Of a stretch of 30,980 bases of DNA, positions 23,601 through 30,699 are shown one piece after another; positions within the stretch are counted from its first letter, which is position 1; each line of letters opens with the position of its first letter. Made by a program: the position numbers and the translations under genes. The stretch is taken from assembly GCA_040754475.1 (NCBI GenBank), contig JBFMCN010000042.1:1-30980 (forward strand). Direction: 5' to 3'. The notes under the pieces are model-generated. The model was not told where the DNA came from, made no database searches, and was given only the letters and a program-made list of their open reading frames with translations. The stretch is from JAJPHY01 sp040754475 (GTDB taxonomy: Bacteria; Actinomycetota; UBA4738; HRBIN12).

Positions 23601-24305
23601 AACGTCTGGATCGTCGGCGGCGACGGCTGGGCCTACGACATCGGGTTCGGTGGTGTCGACCACGTCCTGGCCAGCGGACGCGACGTCAACCTCCTGGTGC
23701 TGGACACACAGGTGTACTCGAACACCGGCGGCCAGGCCTCGAAGGCCACCCCCCGGGGCGCCGTGGCGAAGTTCGCCGCGAGCGGGAAGGCCGTCGCCCG
23801 GAAGGACCTTGGGATGGTCGCGGCCGCCTACGGCAACGTGTACGTGGCCCAGGTCGCGCTCGGAGCGGACAACGCACAGACGATCAAGGCGTTCGCCGAG
23901 GCCGAGTCCTGGCACGGGCCGTCCCTGATCATTGCGTACAGCACGTGCATCGAGCACGGCATCGACATGTCGACCTCCATGAGCCATCAGGCCGACGCGG
24001 TGAAGTCGGCTTTCTGGCCGCTCTACCGGTACGACCCGAGGAAGGCGATCGAGGGCGAGCGCCCGCTCCAGCTCGACAGCCACGCCCCGACCCTGGAAGT
24101 GAAGGAATTCCAGGCCAAGGAGGCGCGCTTCGCGATGCTCGCCCGGTCCAGGCCCGAGGAGTTCGCGGAGCTCCAGGGGCTCGCCCAGGCCGATGCCGAG
24201 GAGCGCTGGCACTACTACGAGCAGCTCGCCGGGGTCGAGCGGCACGCGCCGGGGGAGCTCGACGGGCACGAGCACGACGACAAAGCAACCGGACGGGAGG
24301 CTTGA
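20694..24305 (+). CDS. nifJ: Pyruvate:ferredoxin (flavodoxin) oxidoreductase, single-chain
   Basis: A 1203-residue single-chain PFOR, full length for the family, oxidising pyruvate + CoA to acetyl-CoA + CO2 with reduction of ferredoxin or flavodoxin. The N-terminal TPP/pyrimidine domain contains AIYPITPSSPMGEHAD; the gamma-type domain follows at about 430-620. Two [4Fe-4S] motifs are seen near residues 695-706 (CIDCAKCALVCP) and 752-762 (CTGCGVCVDICP). The C-terminal TPP-binding domain has CAGCGETPY (about 825), CSSIYGG, GGDGWAYDIGFGGVDH (about 976) and NTGGQASKATPRGA. A good Shine-Dalgarno precedes the ATG. The oxygen-sensitive enzyme lies behind degenerate Dos-like boxes and directly upstream of a DHOD-like flavoprotein, suggesting use under low oxygen. 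The partner ferredoxin is not in the window. Confidence 0.96.
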   Translation: MSVEATQITVDGNEAAARVAHKLSEVIAIYPITPSSPMGEHADAFSAAGKTNLWGVVPQVMEMQSEAGAAGALHGALQAGALCTTFTASQGLLLMIPNMFKIAGELTSTVIHVAARTIATHALSIFGDHSDVMAARATGWAMLASSSVQAAQDLAIVAHAATLESRVPFLHFFDGFRTSHEVNVIEAVDDETLRAMIDDQLVRAHRERALSPDRPVLRGSAQNPDVFFQAREACNPFYDIVPDVVQYAMDRYAELTGRSYRLFDYVGAPDAERVVVLMGSGVGAVHETVRKLVADGEKVGAVEVRLFRPFSAAAFTSSLPRAVEAVAVLDRTKEPGAPGEPLYQDVVTTLAEEVALGRFAAMPRVIGGRYGLSSKEFNPAMVKAVFDELAKPEPKSHFTVGIHDDVSHTSLEWDRSFTTESKDVVRAMFYGLGADGTVSANKSSVKIIGEGTDLFAQGYFVYDSKKSGSMTTSHLRFGPNPIRGAYLIDRANFVACHQFNFLERTDVLVAAEPGATFLLNSPYGPDEVWDHLPLETQRAILEKDLKLHVIDAQKIADEVGLGARINTILQTCFFALAGVLERDEAIARIKKMIEKSYGKRGQAVLDMNYAAVDRALAGLNEAKIPDEAKSLLHRAPPVPDEAPDFVKRVTAMMIAGHGDLLPVSALPVDGTFPTGTSKWEKRSIAHEIPIWDPSICIDCAKCALVCPHAAIRMKVYEPSAVEGAPDTFKHKEWRDREHPGMWMTIQVAPDDCTGCGVCVDICPAKSKEVVKHKAIDMMPKLDHLEVERDNFDFFRTIPPLDRRQVKVASIKGSQMLEPLFEFSGACAGCGETPYLKLLSQMFGDRIMIANATGCSSIYGGNLPTTPWSVDRNGRGPAWANSLFEDNAEFGLGMRLALDHQAAFARELLGKLAPEVGQELADQILSAEQEDEAHLSEQRERVAELKRRLESLDTPEALNLLSIADALVRKNVWIVGGDGWAYDIGFGGVDHVLASGRDVNLLVLDTQVYSNTGGQASKATPRGAVAKFAASGKAVARKDLGMVAAAYGNVYVAQVALGADNAQTIKAFAEAESWHGPSLIIAYSTCIEHGIDMSTSMSHQADAVKSAFWPLYRYDPRKAIEGERPLQLDSHAPTLEVKEFQAKEARFAMLARSRPEEFAELQGLAQADAEERWHYYEQLAGVERHAPGELDGHEHDDKATGREA

Positions 24306-24308
24306 GGC

Positions 24309-25346
24309 ATGAGCGCGGACCTCTCCACCGGCTACCTTGGGTTGCAGCTCCGCAACCCAATCGTGCCGTCGGCCTCGACCCTTTCGTCGCGGATCGACAA
24401 CTTGAAGCGACTGCAGGATGCGGGGGCGGCGGCGGTCGTCATGCAATCGCTGTTCGAGGAGCAGATCGAGCACGAGCAGCTCGAGCTCCATCGAGCCCTC
24501 GAGACCGGCACGGAGAGCTTCCCCGAGGCCCTCACATACCTCCCCGAGCTCGAGGACTACAACACGGGCCCCGAGACCTACCTTCGCCATCTGGAGCAGA
24601 CGAAGAAGGAACTGGAGATCCCCGTCATCGGGTCGTTGAACGGCGTCTCCGTGGGCGGCTGGGTTCACCACGCGAAGCTGATCCAGGACGCCGGCGCCGA
24701 CGCGCTCGAGCTGAACGTGTACTTCATCGCGGCCGACCCGGCCCTCACGTCGGCCGAGGTCGAGGACAGGTACTTGGACCTGGTAGCGGCCGTGCGCGCC
24801 TCGATCTCGATCCCGCTCGCCGTCAAAGTGGGGCCGTACTTCAGCTCCATGGCGAGCATGGCCGGGCGTCTGGTGGCTGCCGGCGCAGACGGGCTCGTGC
24901 TCTTCAACCGCTTCTACCAGCCCGACATCGACCTGGAAACGCTCGACGTCAACCCGACGCTCCACCTGTCGACCTCCGAGGAATGCCGGCTGCCGCTGCG
25001 ATGGATCGCGATCCTCAAGGGCCGGGTGGACGCGTCGCTCGCCGCCACGACCGGTCTGCACAGCTGGGAGGACGTGGTGAAGCTGCTCCTCGCCGGCGCG
25101 GACGTCACGATGATGTGCTCGGCGCTGTTCAAGAACGGCCCCGAGCACGTCGCCTCGGTCCTCGCCGGACTGCAGCAGTGGCTCGACGAGCGCGGGTACG
25201 AGTCGGTCGAGCAGATGAAGGGCAGCGTCAGCCAGGCGAACGTCCCGGACCCGGTCGCCTTCGCGCGCGCCAACTACATGCAGATGCTCGTGAGCTACTC
25301 GAGCCCCTACGACTGGCGCCTGTCTCCAAACGAGCCTCGAGCCTAG
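24309..25346 (+). CDS. Dihydroorotate dehydrogenase-like flavoprotein lacking the catalytic Cys
   Basis: A 345-residue TIM-barrel protein starting 4 nt after the nifJ stop, with GGGAGG 8 nt upstream of the ATG. The N-terminus (DLSTGYLGLQLRNPIVPSAS) and later strands (IPVIGSLNG, ALELNVYF, IPLAVKVGPYFSSM, GADGLVLFNRFYQPD, GADVTMMCSALFKNG) match the class 1 dihydroorotate dehydrogenase fold that binds FMN. Where true class 1A enzymes have the catalytic SCPN after ELN, this protein reads VYFIA, so the base Cys is missing and pyrimidine synthesis is unlikely. DHOD-like proteins of this kind are known as neighbours of nifJ; a role in electron transfer from or maintenance of PFOR is a reasonable guess. 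True substrate is unknown. Confidence 0.85.
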   Translation: MSADLSTGYLGLQLRNPIVPSASTLSSRIDNLKRLQDAGAAAVVMQSLFEEQIEHEQLELHRALETGTESFPEALTYLPELEDYNTGPETYLRHLEQTKKELEIPVIGSLNGVSVGGWVHHAKLIQDAGADALELNVYFIAADPALTSAEVEDRYLDLVAAVRASISIPLAVKVGPYFSSMASMAGRLVAAGADGLVLFNRFYQPDIDLETLDVNPTLHLSTSEECRLPLRWIAILKGRVDASLAATTGLHSWEDVVKLLLAGADVTMMCSALFKNGPEHVASVLAGLQQWLDERGYESVEQMKGSVSQANVPDPVAFARANYMQMLVSYSSPYDWRLSPNEPRA

Positions 25347-25379
25347 TCGCCGGACCCGGGCGTCACGTCTGGGAGGCTC
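25339..25379. terminator. Possible bidirectional stem-loop between convergent operons
   Basis: GAGCCT (25339-25344) pairs with AGGCTC (25374-25379), with an inner CGCC/GGCG stem (25348-25351 with 25359-25362). It spans the 31-bp gap between the convergent DHOD-like and aconitase genes. No T-run is present. Confidence 0.28.
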
Positions 25380-28116
25380 AGGCGAGCATCTGGCGGAGCA
25401 CCATCCGCAGGATGCCGCCGTGTCGGTAGTACTCGACCTCTGCTGCGGTCTCGATCCGCGCGATCGCCCGGAACGAGACGTACGTTCCGTCCGCCCGGCG
25501 CGCGTGCACTTCCACGCTCCGGCGCGGAGCCACTCCTCGGCTCAGGCCGCGGACGTCGATCGTTTCCTCCCCGGTCAGGCCGAGCGACGCCGCCGACTGC
25601 TCCGGCTCGAACTGCAGCGGCAGGACGCCCATGCCGACGAGGTTGCTGCGGTGGATCCGCTCGAAGCTCTCCGCGAGGACCGCACGGACGCCCAGGAGCG
25701 ACGGACCCTTGGCCGCCCAATCCCGTGAGGAGCCCGACCCGTACTCCTTCCCGGCGATGACGACCAGCGGAGCACCTTCGCGTCGGTAACGCAACGCGGC
25801 GTCGTAGATCGTCATCCGCTCGCCGCTCGGCAGGTGGGTCGTCCACGGACCCTCGGCGTGAGGGGCGAGCTCGTTCCGCAGACGGACGTTCGCCAACGTG
25901 CCGCGCATCATCAACTCGAAGTTCCCGCGTCGCGATCCGTAGCTGTTGAAGTCGCACTCCTCGACCCCATGGTCGATCAGGTACCGCGCGGCCGGAGAAT
26001 CCGGCTTGATCGAACCGGCAGGCGATATGTGGTCGGTCGTGACCGAGTCCCCGAGCTTCACCAGGCAACGGGCGGCAAGGATGTCGGCGAGCTCTCCCGG
26101 ATCCAGCGCCGATCCTTCGAAGAACGGGGGCTCCTTCACGTAGGTCGAGGCGGCATCCCACGCGTACGTCGGCCCGGTCGGCGTCGAGAGTGCGTTCCAG
26201 CGCTCGTCGCCCTCGAAGATACGCCCGTACTCGCGCTCGAACTGCGCCGGAGACATCGAGGCCGCGATCGCCTCGCGCACCTCATCGGGGGTCGGCCAGA
26301 TGTCCCGGAGGAACACCGGATCGCCGTCGGGCCCGGTCCCGAGCGGCTCCGTGGTGAGGTCGATCCGAACGTGGCCCGCCAGCGCGTAGGCGACGACCAG
26401 GGGCGGAGAGGCAAGGTAGCTCGCCCGCACGAGCGGATGGATCCTTCCCTCGAAGTTGCGGTTCCCCGAGAGCACGGCGCATACCGTCAGATCGCCCTCC
26501 GTCACCGCACCGGCCACCTCCTCGGGCAGGGGCCCCGAGTTCCCCAGGCAGGTAGTGCATCCGAAGCCGACGAGCGAGAACCCGAGCCTTTCGAGGTACC
26601 GCTGGAGGCCCGCCGCCTGCAAGTACTCGGTCACGACGCGCGAGCCCGGGGCGAGGGAGGTCTTGATCCATGGCCTGGTCTCCAACCCGGCCTCGACGGC
26701 CTTCTTCGCGAGCAGCCCCGCGGCCAGCATCACCGACGGGTTCGACGTGTTCGTGCAGCTCGTGATGGCCGCGATCACGACGGACCCGTGGCGCACTTCC
26801 CGGTTCACCGTGAGCCGCACGGGCATCTCCGATCCCGGCCCAGCGGCTTGCCCGCAATCGACGGGGGCTCCCTGGGTGCCGCCCTCGTCGAGCAGGCGGC
26901 CGACCTCGATCGGCTCGGGTTCGGGTCCCAGGCGGTCACGGAACGCCCCGACGAACGAGGCCCAGACGTCAGGGAGCGCGACTCGGTCGTGCGGTCGCTT
27001 CGGGCCCGCCAGCGAGGCTTCCACCTGCGACAGATCCAGATCGACCACCTCGCTTGCCACCGGTTCCGGATCGCCGTCTGCGCGGAAGAGCCCCTGCTCC
27101 TTGGTGTAGCGCTCCACGAGGTCCGCCCTGTCACCGCGGCCGGTGAAGCGCAGGTAGCGAAGGGTCTCGTCGTCGACCGGCCACAGCGCGGACGTCGCGC
27201 CGTACTCGGGGCACATGTTGGAAAGCGTGGCCCGGTCGGCGAGCCCCAGAGAGGAGCACCCCGGCCCGAAGAACTCGACGAACTTCCCGACGACCCCGTG
27301 TGCGCGGAGCATCTGTGTGAGCGTGAGCACGAGGTCGGTCGCGGTCGTGCCGGACGGGAGCTCACCGAGAATCCGGACGCCGACGACGACGGGCTGGGGC
27401 AGGAACAGCGGCTGCCCCAGCATCACCGCCTCCGCCTCGATCCCGCCGACTCCCCACCCAAGGACGCCGAGGCCGTTCACCATCGTCGTATGGGAATCGG
27501 TCCCCACGAGCGTGTCCGGGTAGGCGATGCCGTCGCGAGTCGCCACGACCTTGCCGAGGTGCTCGAGGTTCACCTGGTGGCAGATGCCGGCGCCCGGCGG
27601 AATGACGCGCACGGAGCGGAACGCCTGCTGCGCCCATCGCAGGAACGCGTACCGCTCGCCGTTTCGCCGGTACTCCCACTCGATGTTGGCCCGGTACGCC
27701 TCCGGCGAACGGAAGAGGTCCACCTGGACGGAGTGGTCGACGACGAGATCGACGTCGACGAGCGCGTCGACGCGTTCGGGGTCTCCACCCGCGCGCGCCA
27801 TCGCGCTCCGCATCGCGGCGAGGTCCACGAGAGCCGGCACGCCGGTGAAGTCCTGCATGAGGACTCGACTCGGCATGAACGCGAGGTCGGCTCCGGGCGC
27901 CGCGTCGGGCCAGCGCGCCAGGGCGCGGACGTCGTCGTCTGAGACGTCGCGAGATCCCGCGCGCCGCAACAGATTCTCGAGAAGGACCTTCACGGTGTGC
28001 GGGAGACGAGCGGTGTCGCCGATCCCCTGCCGGTCCAGCCAGCCGACGTGGAAGATCTCCAGCGTCCCCCCGGCGGTCTCGAGCCGGCTCTTGGCGCCGG
28101 CGAGCTCGCCTTCCAT
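25378..28116 (-). CDS. acnA: Aconitate hydratase (AcnA/IRP1 type)
   Basis: A 912-residue TCA-cycle enzyme interconverting citrate and isocitrate through a [4Fe-4S] cluster. The three cluster ligands are visible: Cys454 (SCTNTSNPS) and Cys520/Cys523 (GFGCTTCLGNSGP), with the 66- and 3-residue spacing of IRP1-type aconitases. Other hallmarks are MQDFTGVPALVDLAAMR, GVGGIEAEAVMLGQP, and the swivel-domain GKEYGSGSSRDWAAKGP. The start at ATG 28116 shares its A with the stop of the upstream thioesterase gene (TGATG); the frame is open 210 codons further only as an overlap of that gene. Expression is therefore probably from the thioesterase promoter. It appears intact. Confidence 0.96.
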   Translation of the reverse strand: MEGELAGAKSRLETAGGTLEIFHVGWLDRQGIGDTARLPHTVKVLLENLLRRAGSRDVSDDDVRALARWPDAAPGADLAFMPSRVLMQDFTGVPALVDLAAMRSAMARAGGDPERVDALVDVDLVVDHSVQVDLFRSPEAYRANIEWEYRRNGERYAFLRWAQQAFRSVRVIPPGAGICHQVNLEHLGKVVATRDGIAYPDTLVGTDSHTTMVNGLGVLGWGVGGIEAEAVMLGQPLFLPQPVVVGVRILGELPSGTTATDLVLTLTQMLRAHGVVGKFVEFFGPGCSSLGLADRATLSNMCPEYGATSALWPVDDETLRYLRFTGRGDRADLVERYTKEQGLFRADGDPEPVASEVVDLDLSQVEASLAGPKRPHDRVALPDVWASFVGAFRDRLGPEPEPIEVGRLLDEGGTQGAPVDCGQAAGPGSEMPVRLTVNREVRHGSVVIAAITSCTNTSNPSVMLAAGLLAKKAVEAGLETRPWIKTSLAPGSRVVTEYLQAAGLQRYLERLGFSLVGFGCTTCLGNSGPLPEEVAGAVTEGDLTVCAVLSGNRNFEGRIHPLVRASYLASPPLVVAYALAGHVRIDLTTEPLGTGPDGDPVFLRDIWPTPDEVREAIAASMSPAQFEREYGRIFEGDERWNALSTPTGPTYAWDAASTYVKEPPFFEGSALDPGELADILAARCLVKLGDSVTTDHISPAGSIKPDSPAARYLIDHGVEECDFNSYGSRRGNFELMMRGTLANVRLRNELAPHAEGPWTTHLPSGERMTIYDAALRYRREGAPLVVIAGKEYGSGSSRDWAAKGPSLLGVRAVLAESFERIHRSNLVGMGVLPLQFEPEQSAASLGLTGEETIDVRGLSRGVAPRRSVEVHARRADGTYVSFRAIARIETAAEVEYYRHGGILRMVLRQMLA

Positions 28117-28652
28117 CAGCGATCGCCCTCGCCGGACTCCTCGTGGGCCACGCGCTCCCGGTGCTCGCGGATGGCCTGCTTGTGCGCGAGGCGCTTCTGC
28201 TGCCTGATCTTCGCCTCCCGCTTGCGCCGCTCTTGCATGGGCGTCTCGGCGGTCACGGGAGGGACCGGCCGGGGCTTGCCCGTGTTGTCGATCGCGACGT
28301 AGACGAGGTAGGCGCTGCCGGTGTGCGTCCGCCGGCCGGTGACCGCGTTCTCGGCCTCGACGCGGACTCCGACCTCCATCGACGTCTTGCCGACGTCGTT
28401 CACGGACGCCCGAACCGTCACGATGTCGCCGATCCGAACCGGCGCGAGGAACGACATCTCGTCCATCGCGACCGTGACTGCCAGCCCCCCGCAGTGCTTG
28501 ATCGCGGCCAGCCCGGCGGCCGTGTCCACGAGCTTCATTATCGAGCCGCCGTGCGCGATCCCGGCGAGATTCGCGTCGGCGACCTCCATGAGCTGCACGA
28601 GGGTCACCTGCGATGCGGACACAGGCTTCGGAGTCAGATCCCAGCCGGCCAT
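28116..28652 (-). CDS. Hotdog-fold acyl-CoA thioesterase with charged C-terminal tail
   Basis: A 178-residue protein. Residues about 10-130 are a single hotdog domain of the YciA/BACH-like acyl-CoA hydrolase group: MEVADANLAGIAHGGSIMKLVDTAAGLAA, VAMDEMSFLAPVRIGDIVTVRASVNDVGKTSMEVGVRVEAE and SAYLVYVAIDNTGKPRPVPPV. The last 40 residues are a highly charged helix (QERRKREAKIRQQKRLAHKQAIREHRERVAHEESGEGDR) not needed for the hotdog fold. It would hydrolyse acyl-CoA to fatty acid and CoA as a multimer. ATG 28652 is chosen from the domain start and a TACAGT hexamer 9 nt upstream; the frame is open much further but into the divergent lipoprotein. It is translationally coupled to aconitase. Confidence 0.87.
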   Translation of the reverse strand: MAGWDLTPKPVSASQVTLVQLMEVADANLAGIAHGGSIMKLVDTAAGLAAIKHCGGLAVTVAMDEMSFLAPVRIGDIVTVRASVNDVGKTSMEVGVRVEAENAVTGRRTHTGSAYLVYVAIDNTGKPRPVPPVTAETPMQERRKREAKIRQQKRLAHKQAIREHRERVAHEESGEGDR

Positions 28653-28661
28653 ACGCCGGGA

Positions 28662-28667
28662 ACTGTA
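28662..28667 (-). promoter_or_regulatory. Putative -10 hexamer (TACAGT) of the thioesterase-aconitase operon
   Basis: TACAGT lies 9 nt before ATG 28652 in the 72-bp divergent intergenic region, predicting a leader of about 3 nt. Confidence 0.38.
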
Positions 28668-28712
28668 ACCGAGCGTCGGCCGTGCGAAACCCGGGGGCCG
28701 GCGGGCGTTCGG

Positions 28713-28718
28713 TAGCAT
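28713..28718 (+). promoter_or_regulatory. Putative -10 hexamer (TAGCAT) of the lipoprotein gene
   Basis: TAGCAT is followed by 6 nt and ATG 28725, the exact geometry of a leaderless transcript; no Shine-Dalgarno is seen. Confidence 0.42.
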
Positions 28719-28724
28719 TCCCGA

Positions 28725-29471
28725 ATGCGCAGGTTGGTGCTCCCACTCGCCGTCTGCCTCACCACAGCGGCATGCAGCGGCGCTGTGATCAGCGAGTCCG
28801 AGTCCTTCTCCCCGTCGCCGTCGCCGTCGCCGTCGCGATCGCAGTCTCCGATACCGCTTCCGCAACGGCTGGCCCAACAGGTACAAGTCCCTCAGGACGC
28901 TCCGATTGCCTTCGGGAGCGACGTCGGGCTGCCCCGGTTCCCCGTTACAGAGCTGGTGCCGCCGGGCGCCACGGCGGACTGGACGTGGTCGTTCGGCGCG
29001 CCCGATGGCCGGCTTCAGCAGATCGCGGTGATCTGGTCCCGTGGTAACGAGCACCTCGGGCAGGAGCACGGCTTCGAGCTCTGGCAACGCCTTGCCGAGG
29101 GGGGCGGATGGGCGATCGTCTATGCGTTCACGGACCCCGCCGAGGCGGGAGTGCTCGGAATCAGAGCACACACCGCGGACCTTACGTCCGACGAGATCCC
29201 CGATGTCCTCACCTTCGAGAGCACCGGCGGGAGTGGATCTTGCGGCACCTGGCGTGTGATCGCGAGCGGCGACTTCGGCGCGAGCGAGATCCTGCGGAGG
29301 AAGACCTGCGACACGGATATCAGCCCAGAGGGCGGCGTGCTGAAGATCCGCGCGGCCGTCTACGCACCGGGCAACGCCCACTGCTGCCCCAGCGCCTTCC
29401 GGACGACGACGCTGCGATGGGACGGCGCGGCCTGGGAGATCGTGGACAGAGTAGTGGCGCCAAGCCCGTAG
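28725..29471 (+). CDS. Predicted lipoprotein, unknown function
   Basis: A 248-residue secreted protein. The N-terminus has a short basic start (MRR), a hydrophobic stretch, and a lipobox-like LTTAAC with Cys17 as the lipidated residue. It is followed by a Ser-Pro-rich linker (about residues 30-42), encoded partly by four exact CCGTCG hexamer copies, typical of a spacer that lifts a domain off the membrane. The rest is a compact, largely beta domain (PVTELVPPGATADWTWSFGAPDG.. VIASGDFGASEILRRKTCD.. LRWDGAAWEIVDRV) with four cysteines that could form disulfides; the pattern recalls beta-propeller/VCBS-like or LppX-like domains, but no family was recognised. It is divergent from the thioesterase operon. 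Confidence 0.75.
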   Translation: MRRLVLPLAVCLTTAACSGAVISESESFSPSPSPSPSRSQSPIPLPQRLAQQVQVPQDAPIAFGSDVGLPRFPVTELVPPGATADWTWSFGAPDGRLQQIAVIWSRGNEHLGQEHGFELWQRLAEGGGWAIVYAFTDPAEAGVLGIRAHTADLTSDEIPDVLTFESTGGSGSCGTWRVIASGDFGASEILRRKTCDTDISPEGGVLKIRAAVYAPGNAHCCPSAFRTTTLRWDGAAWEIVDRVVAPSP

Positions 29472-29634
29472 TTCCTCCATCCGGGCAGGGCGTGATCCGG
29501 CCGGGCGTTTGCATTGCGTGATCGTGCCTGTGTGGTCCTCTGTCCCGGCTTCAAGCGACCCAGGAATTCCGCCGGAAACTGTGTCGTGCGCATTTCTCGG
29601 CTATTAGCGACACAAATTGCGATAGCCTTCGACT
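29472..29634 (+). other. Intergenic region with Fic promoter
   Basis: These 163 bp are lower in GC near their right end (TTTCTCGGCTATTAGCGACA) than the neighbouring genes. No coding frame with homology-like features was recognised. The only signal is the -10 hexamer just before the Fic gene. Confidence 0.4.
29623..29628 (+). promoter_or_regulatory. Putative -10 hexamer (TAGCCT) of the Fic gene
   Basis: TAGCCT ends 6 nt before ATG 29635, fitting a leaderless mRNA; there is no Shine-Dalgarno sequence upstream. Confidence 0.42.
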
Positions 29635-30642
29635 ATGGCGACTCCGCAGACCCGAGGAAGGAAGAGCCGAGAGGCCATCTACCGCCAGCTCGCAGAGAGT
29701 GTGGACGAACTCCGAACCCGCCTAGGCGGCCTGCCCTCCCCGGTCGAGGCCGAGGACATCTGGGGAGGTATCTGGTACCAGGAGGCCCATAACTCGACCG
29801 CGATCGAGGGCAATACCCTAGCCTTCCGGGAGGTCGAGATCCTCCTCCGCGACGGCCGGGCCGTCGGCGACAAGCAGCTCGCCGAGTACATGGAGGTCCG
29901 TGGGTACGCGGATGCTGCGGAGTGGGTCTACAGGCAGGGATTGTCGGCCGGGGAATGGACGACAGGGGACCTCATCACCATGACCGAGCTCCGCCACGTC
30001 CACACGCTCACGATGGCCAAGGTCTGGCAGATCGCTCCGCACCCCGGCGCCGGCCCCCAGGAGGGGCCCGGCTCCTTCCGCCGGCACGACATCCAGCCCT
30101 TCCCCGGCGGCATGCGACCGCCCAACTGGCCCGATGTCCAGGCGCTCATGTCCGACTGGGTGAGCCGTGCATCTGAGCTTCGCGATGCCGACGGCCCACT
30201 CCCGGAGGCACTCGCCGCGACACACGCTGAGTTCGAGCGGATCCACCCGTTCCTCGATGGGAACGGCCGCACGGGGCGCCTGCTCACGAATCTCCTGCTG
30301 ATCCGCTTGGGCTACCCGCCGGCGATCATTCGAAGGACCGACCGCACACGCTACCTGCGGGATCTCCGACGCGCCGACGCCGGCGATCCGGGACCCCTTG
30401 GCGAGTTGCTTGCGCGAGCTGTGATTGACACTCTCATTCGGTTCATCGTCCCAGCCGTCGCGGGGCCTTCGAGGCTGGTGCCACTCGCCGCCCTTGCCCG
30501 TGGCGGCTTGTCAGTCCGCGCCCTCCGGGCGGCGGCCGAGCGCGGTCGTCTACGCGCCCTGCGAGATGATCGGGGGCAGTGGCGCAGTACTCGGAACTGG
30601 GTGGACGAGTACCGCACCAGGCGCTACAAGCGCGAGGTGTGA
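29635..30642 (+). CDS. Fic-domain protein (class II, N-terminal inhibitory motif)
   Basis: A 335-residue Fic protein. The full catalytic motif HPFLDGNGRTGR is at residues 204-215, with the catalytic His204 and nucleotide-binding Asp/Asn/Arg all present, predicting AMP (or other NMP) transfer from a nucleotide to a target hydroxyl. An N-terminal inhibitory helix motif, STAIEGN (54-60, Glu58), would place this in the self-inhibited class II. The stretch at about 145-165 (GSFRRHDIQPFPGG) is the usual flap region. The C-terminal 55 residues (LAALARGGLSVRALRAAAERGRLRALRDDRGQWRSTRNWVDEY) look like a helix-turn-helix or excisionase-type domain. No antitoxin gene is adjacent; the inhibition appears intramolecular. 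It lies 57 bp before the CRISPR array. Its target is unknown. Confidence 0.9.
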   Translation: MATPQTRGRKSREAIYRQLAESVDELRTRLGGLPSPVEAEDIWGGIWYQEAHNSTAIEGNTLAFREVEILLRDGRAVGDKQLAEYMEVRGYADAAEWVYRQGLSAGEWTTGDLITMTELRHVHTLTMAKVWQIAPHPGAGPQEGPGSFRRHDIQPFPGGMRPPNWPDVQALMSDWVSRASELRDADGPLPEALAATHAEFERIHPFLDGNGRTGRLLTNLLLIRLGYPPAIIRRTDRTRYLRDLRRADAGDPGPLGELLARAVIDTLIRFIVPAVAGPSRLVPLAALARGGLSVRALRAAAERGRLRALRDDRGQWRSTRNWVDEYRTRRYKREV

Positions 30643-30699
30643 GCCGTCATCGCCCCCAAACCGCCCGGATGGGTCCGGCAGTGCGCGTTGTGTTCCCCT

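Noticed and set aside
24309..25346. Annotation as genuine dihydroorotate dehydrogenase (pyrD)
   Set aside because: The catalytic Cys segment is missing and the gene is coupled to nifJ, with no pyrimidine genes around.
28116..28746. N-terminal extension of aconitase by 210 codons
   Set aside because: This segment is the antisense-frame overlap of the thioesterase gene on the same strand; composition is Arg/Gly-rich and AcnA homology starts at 28116.
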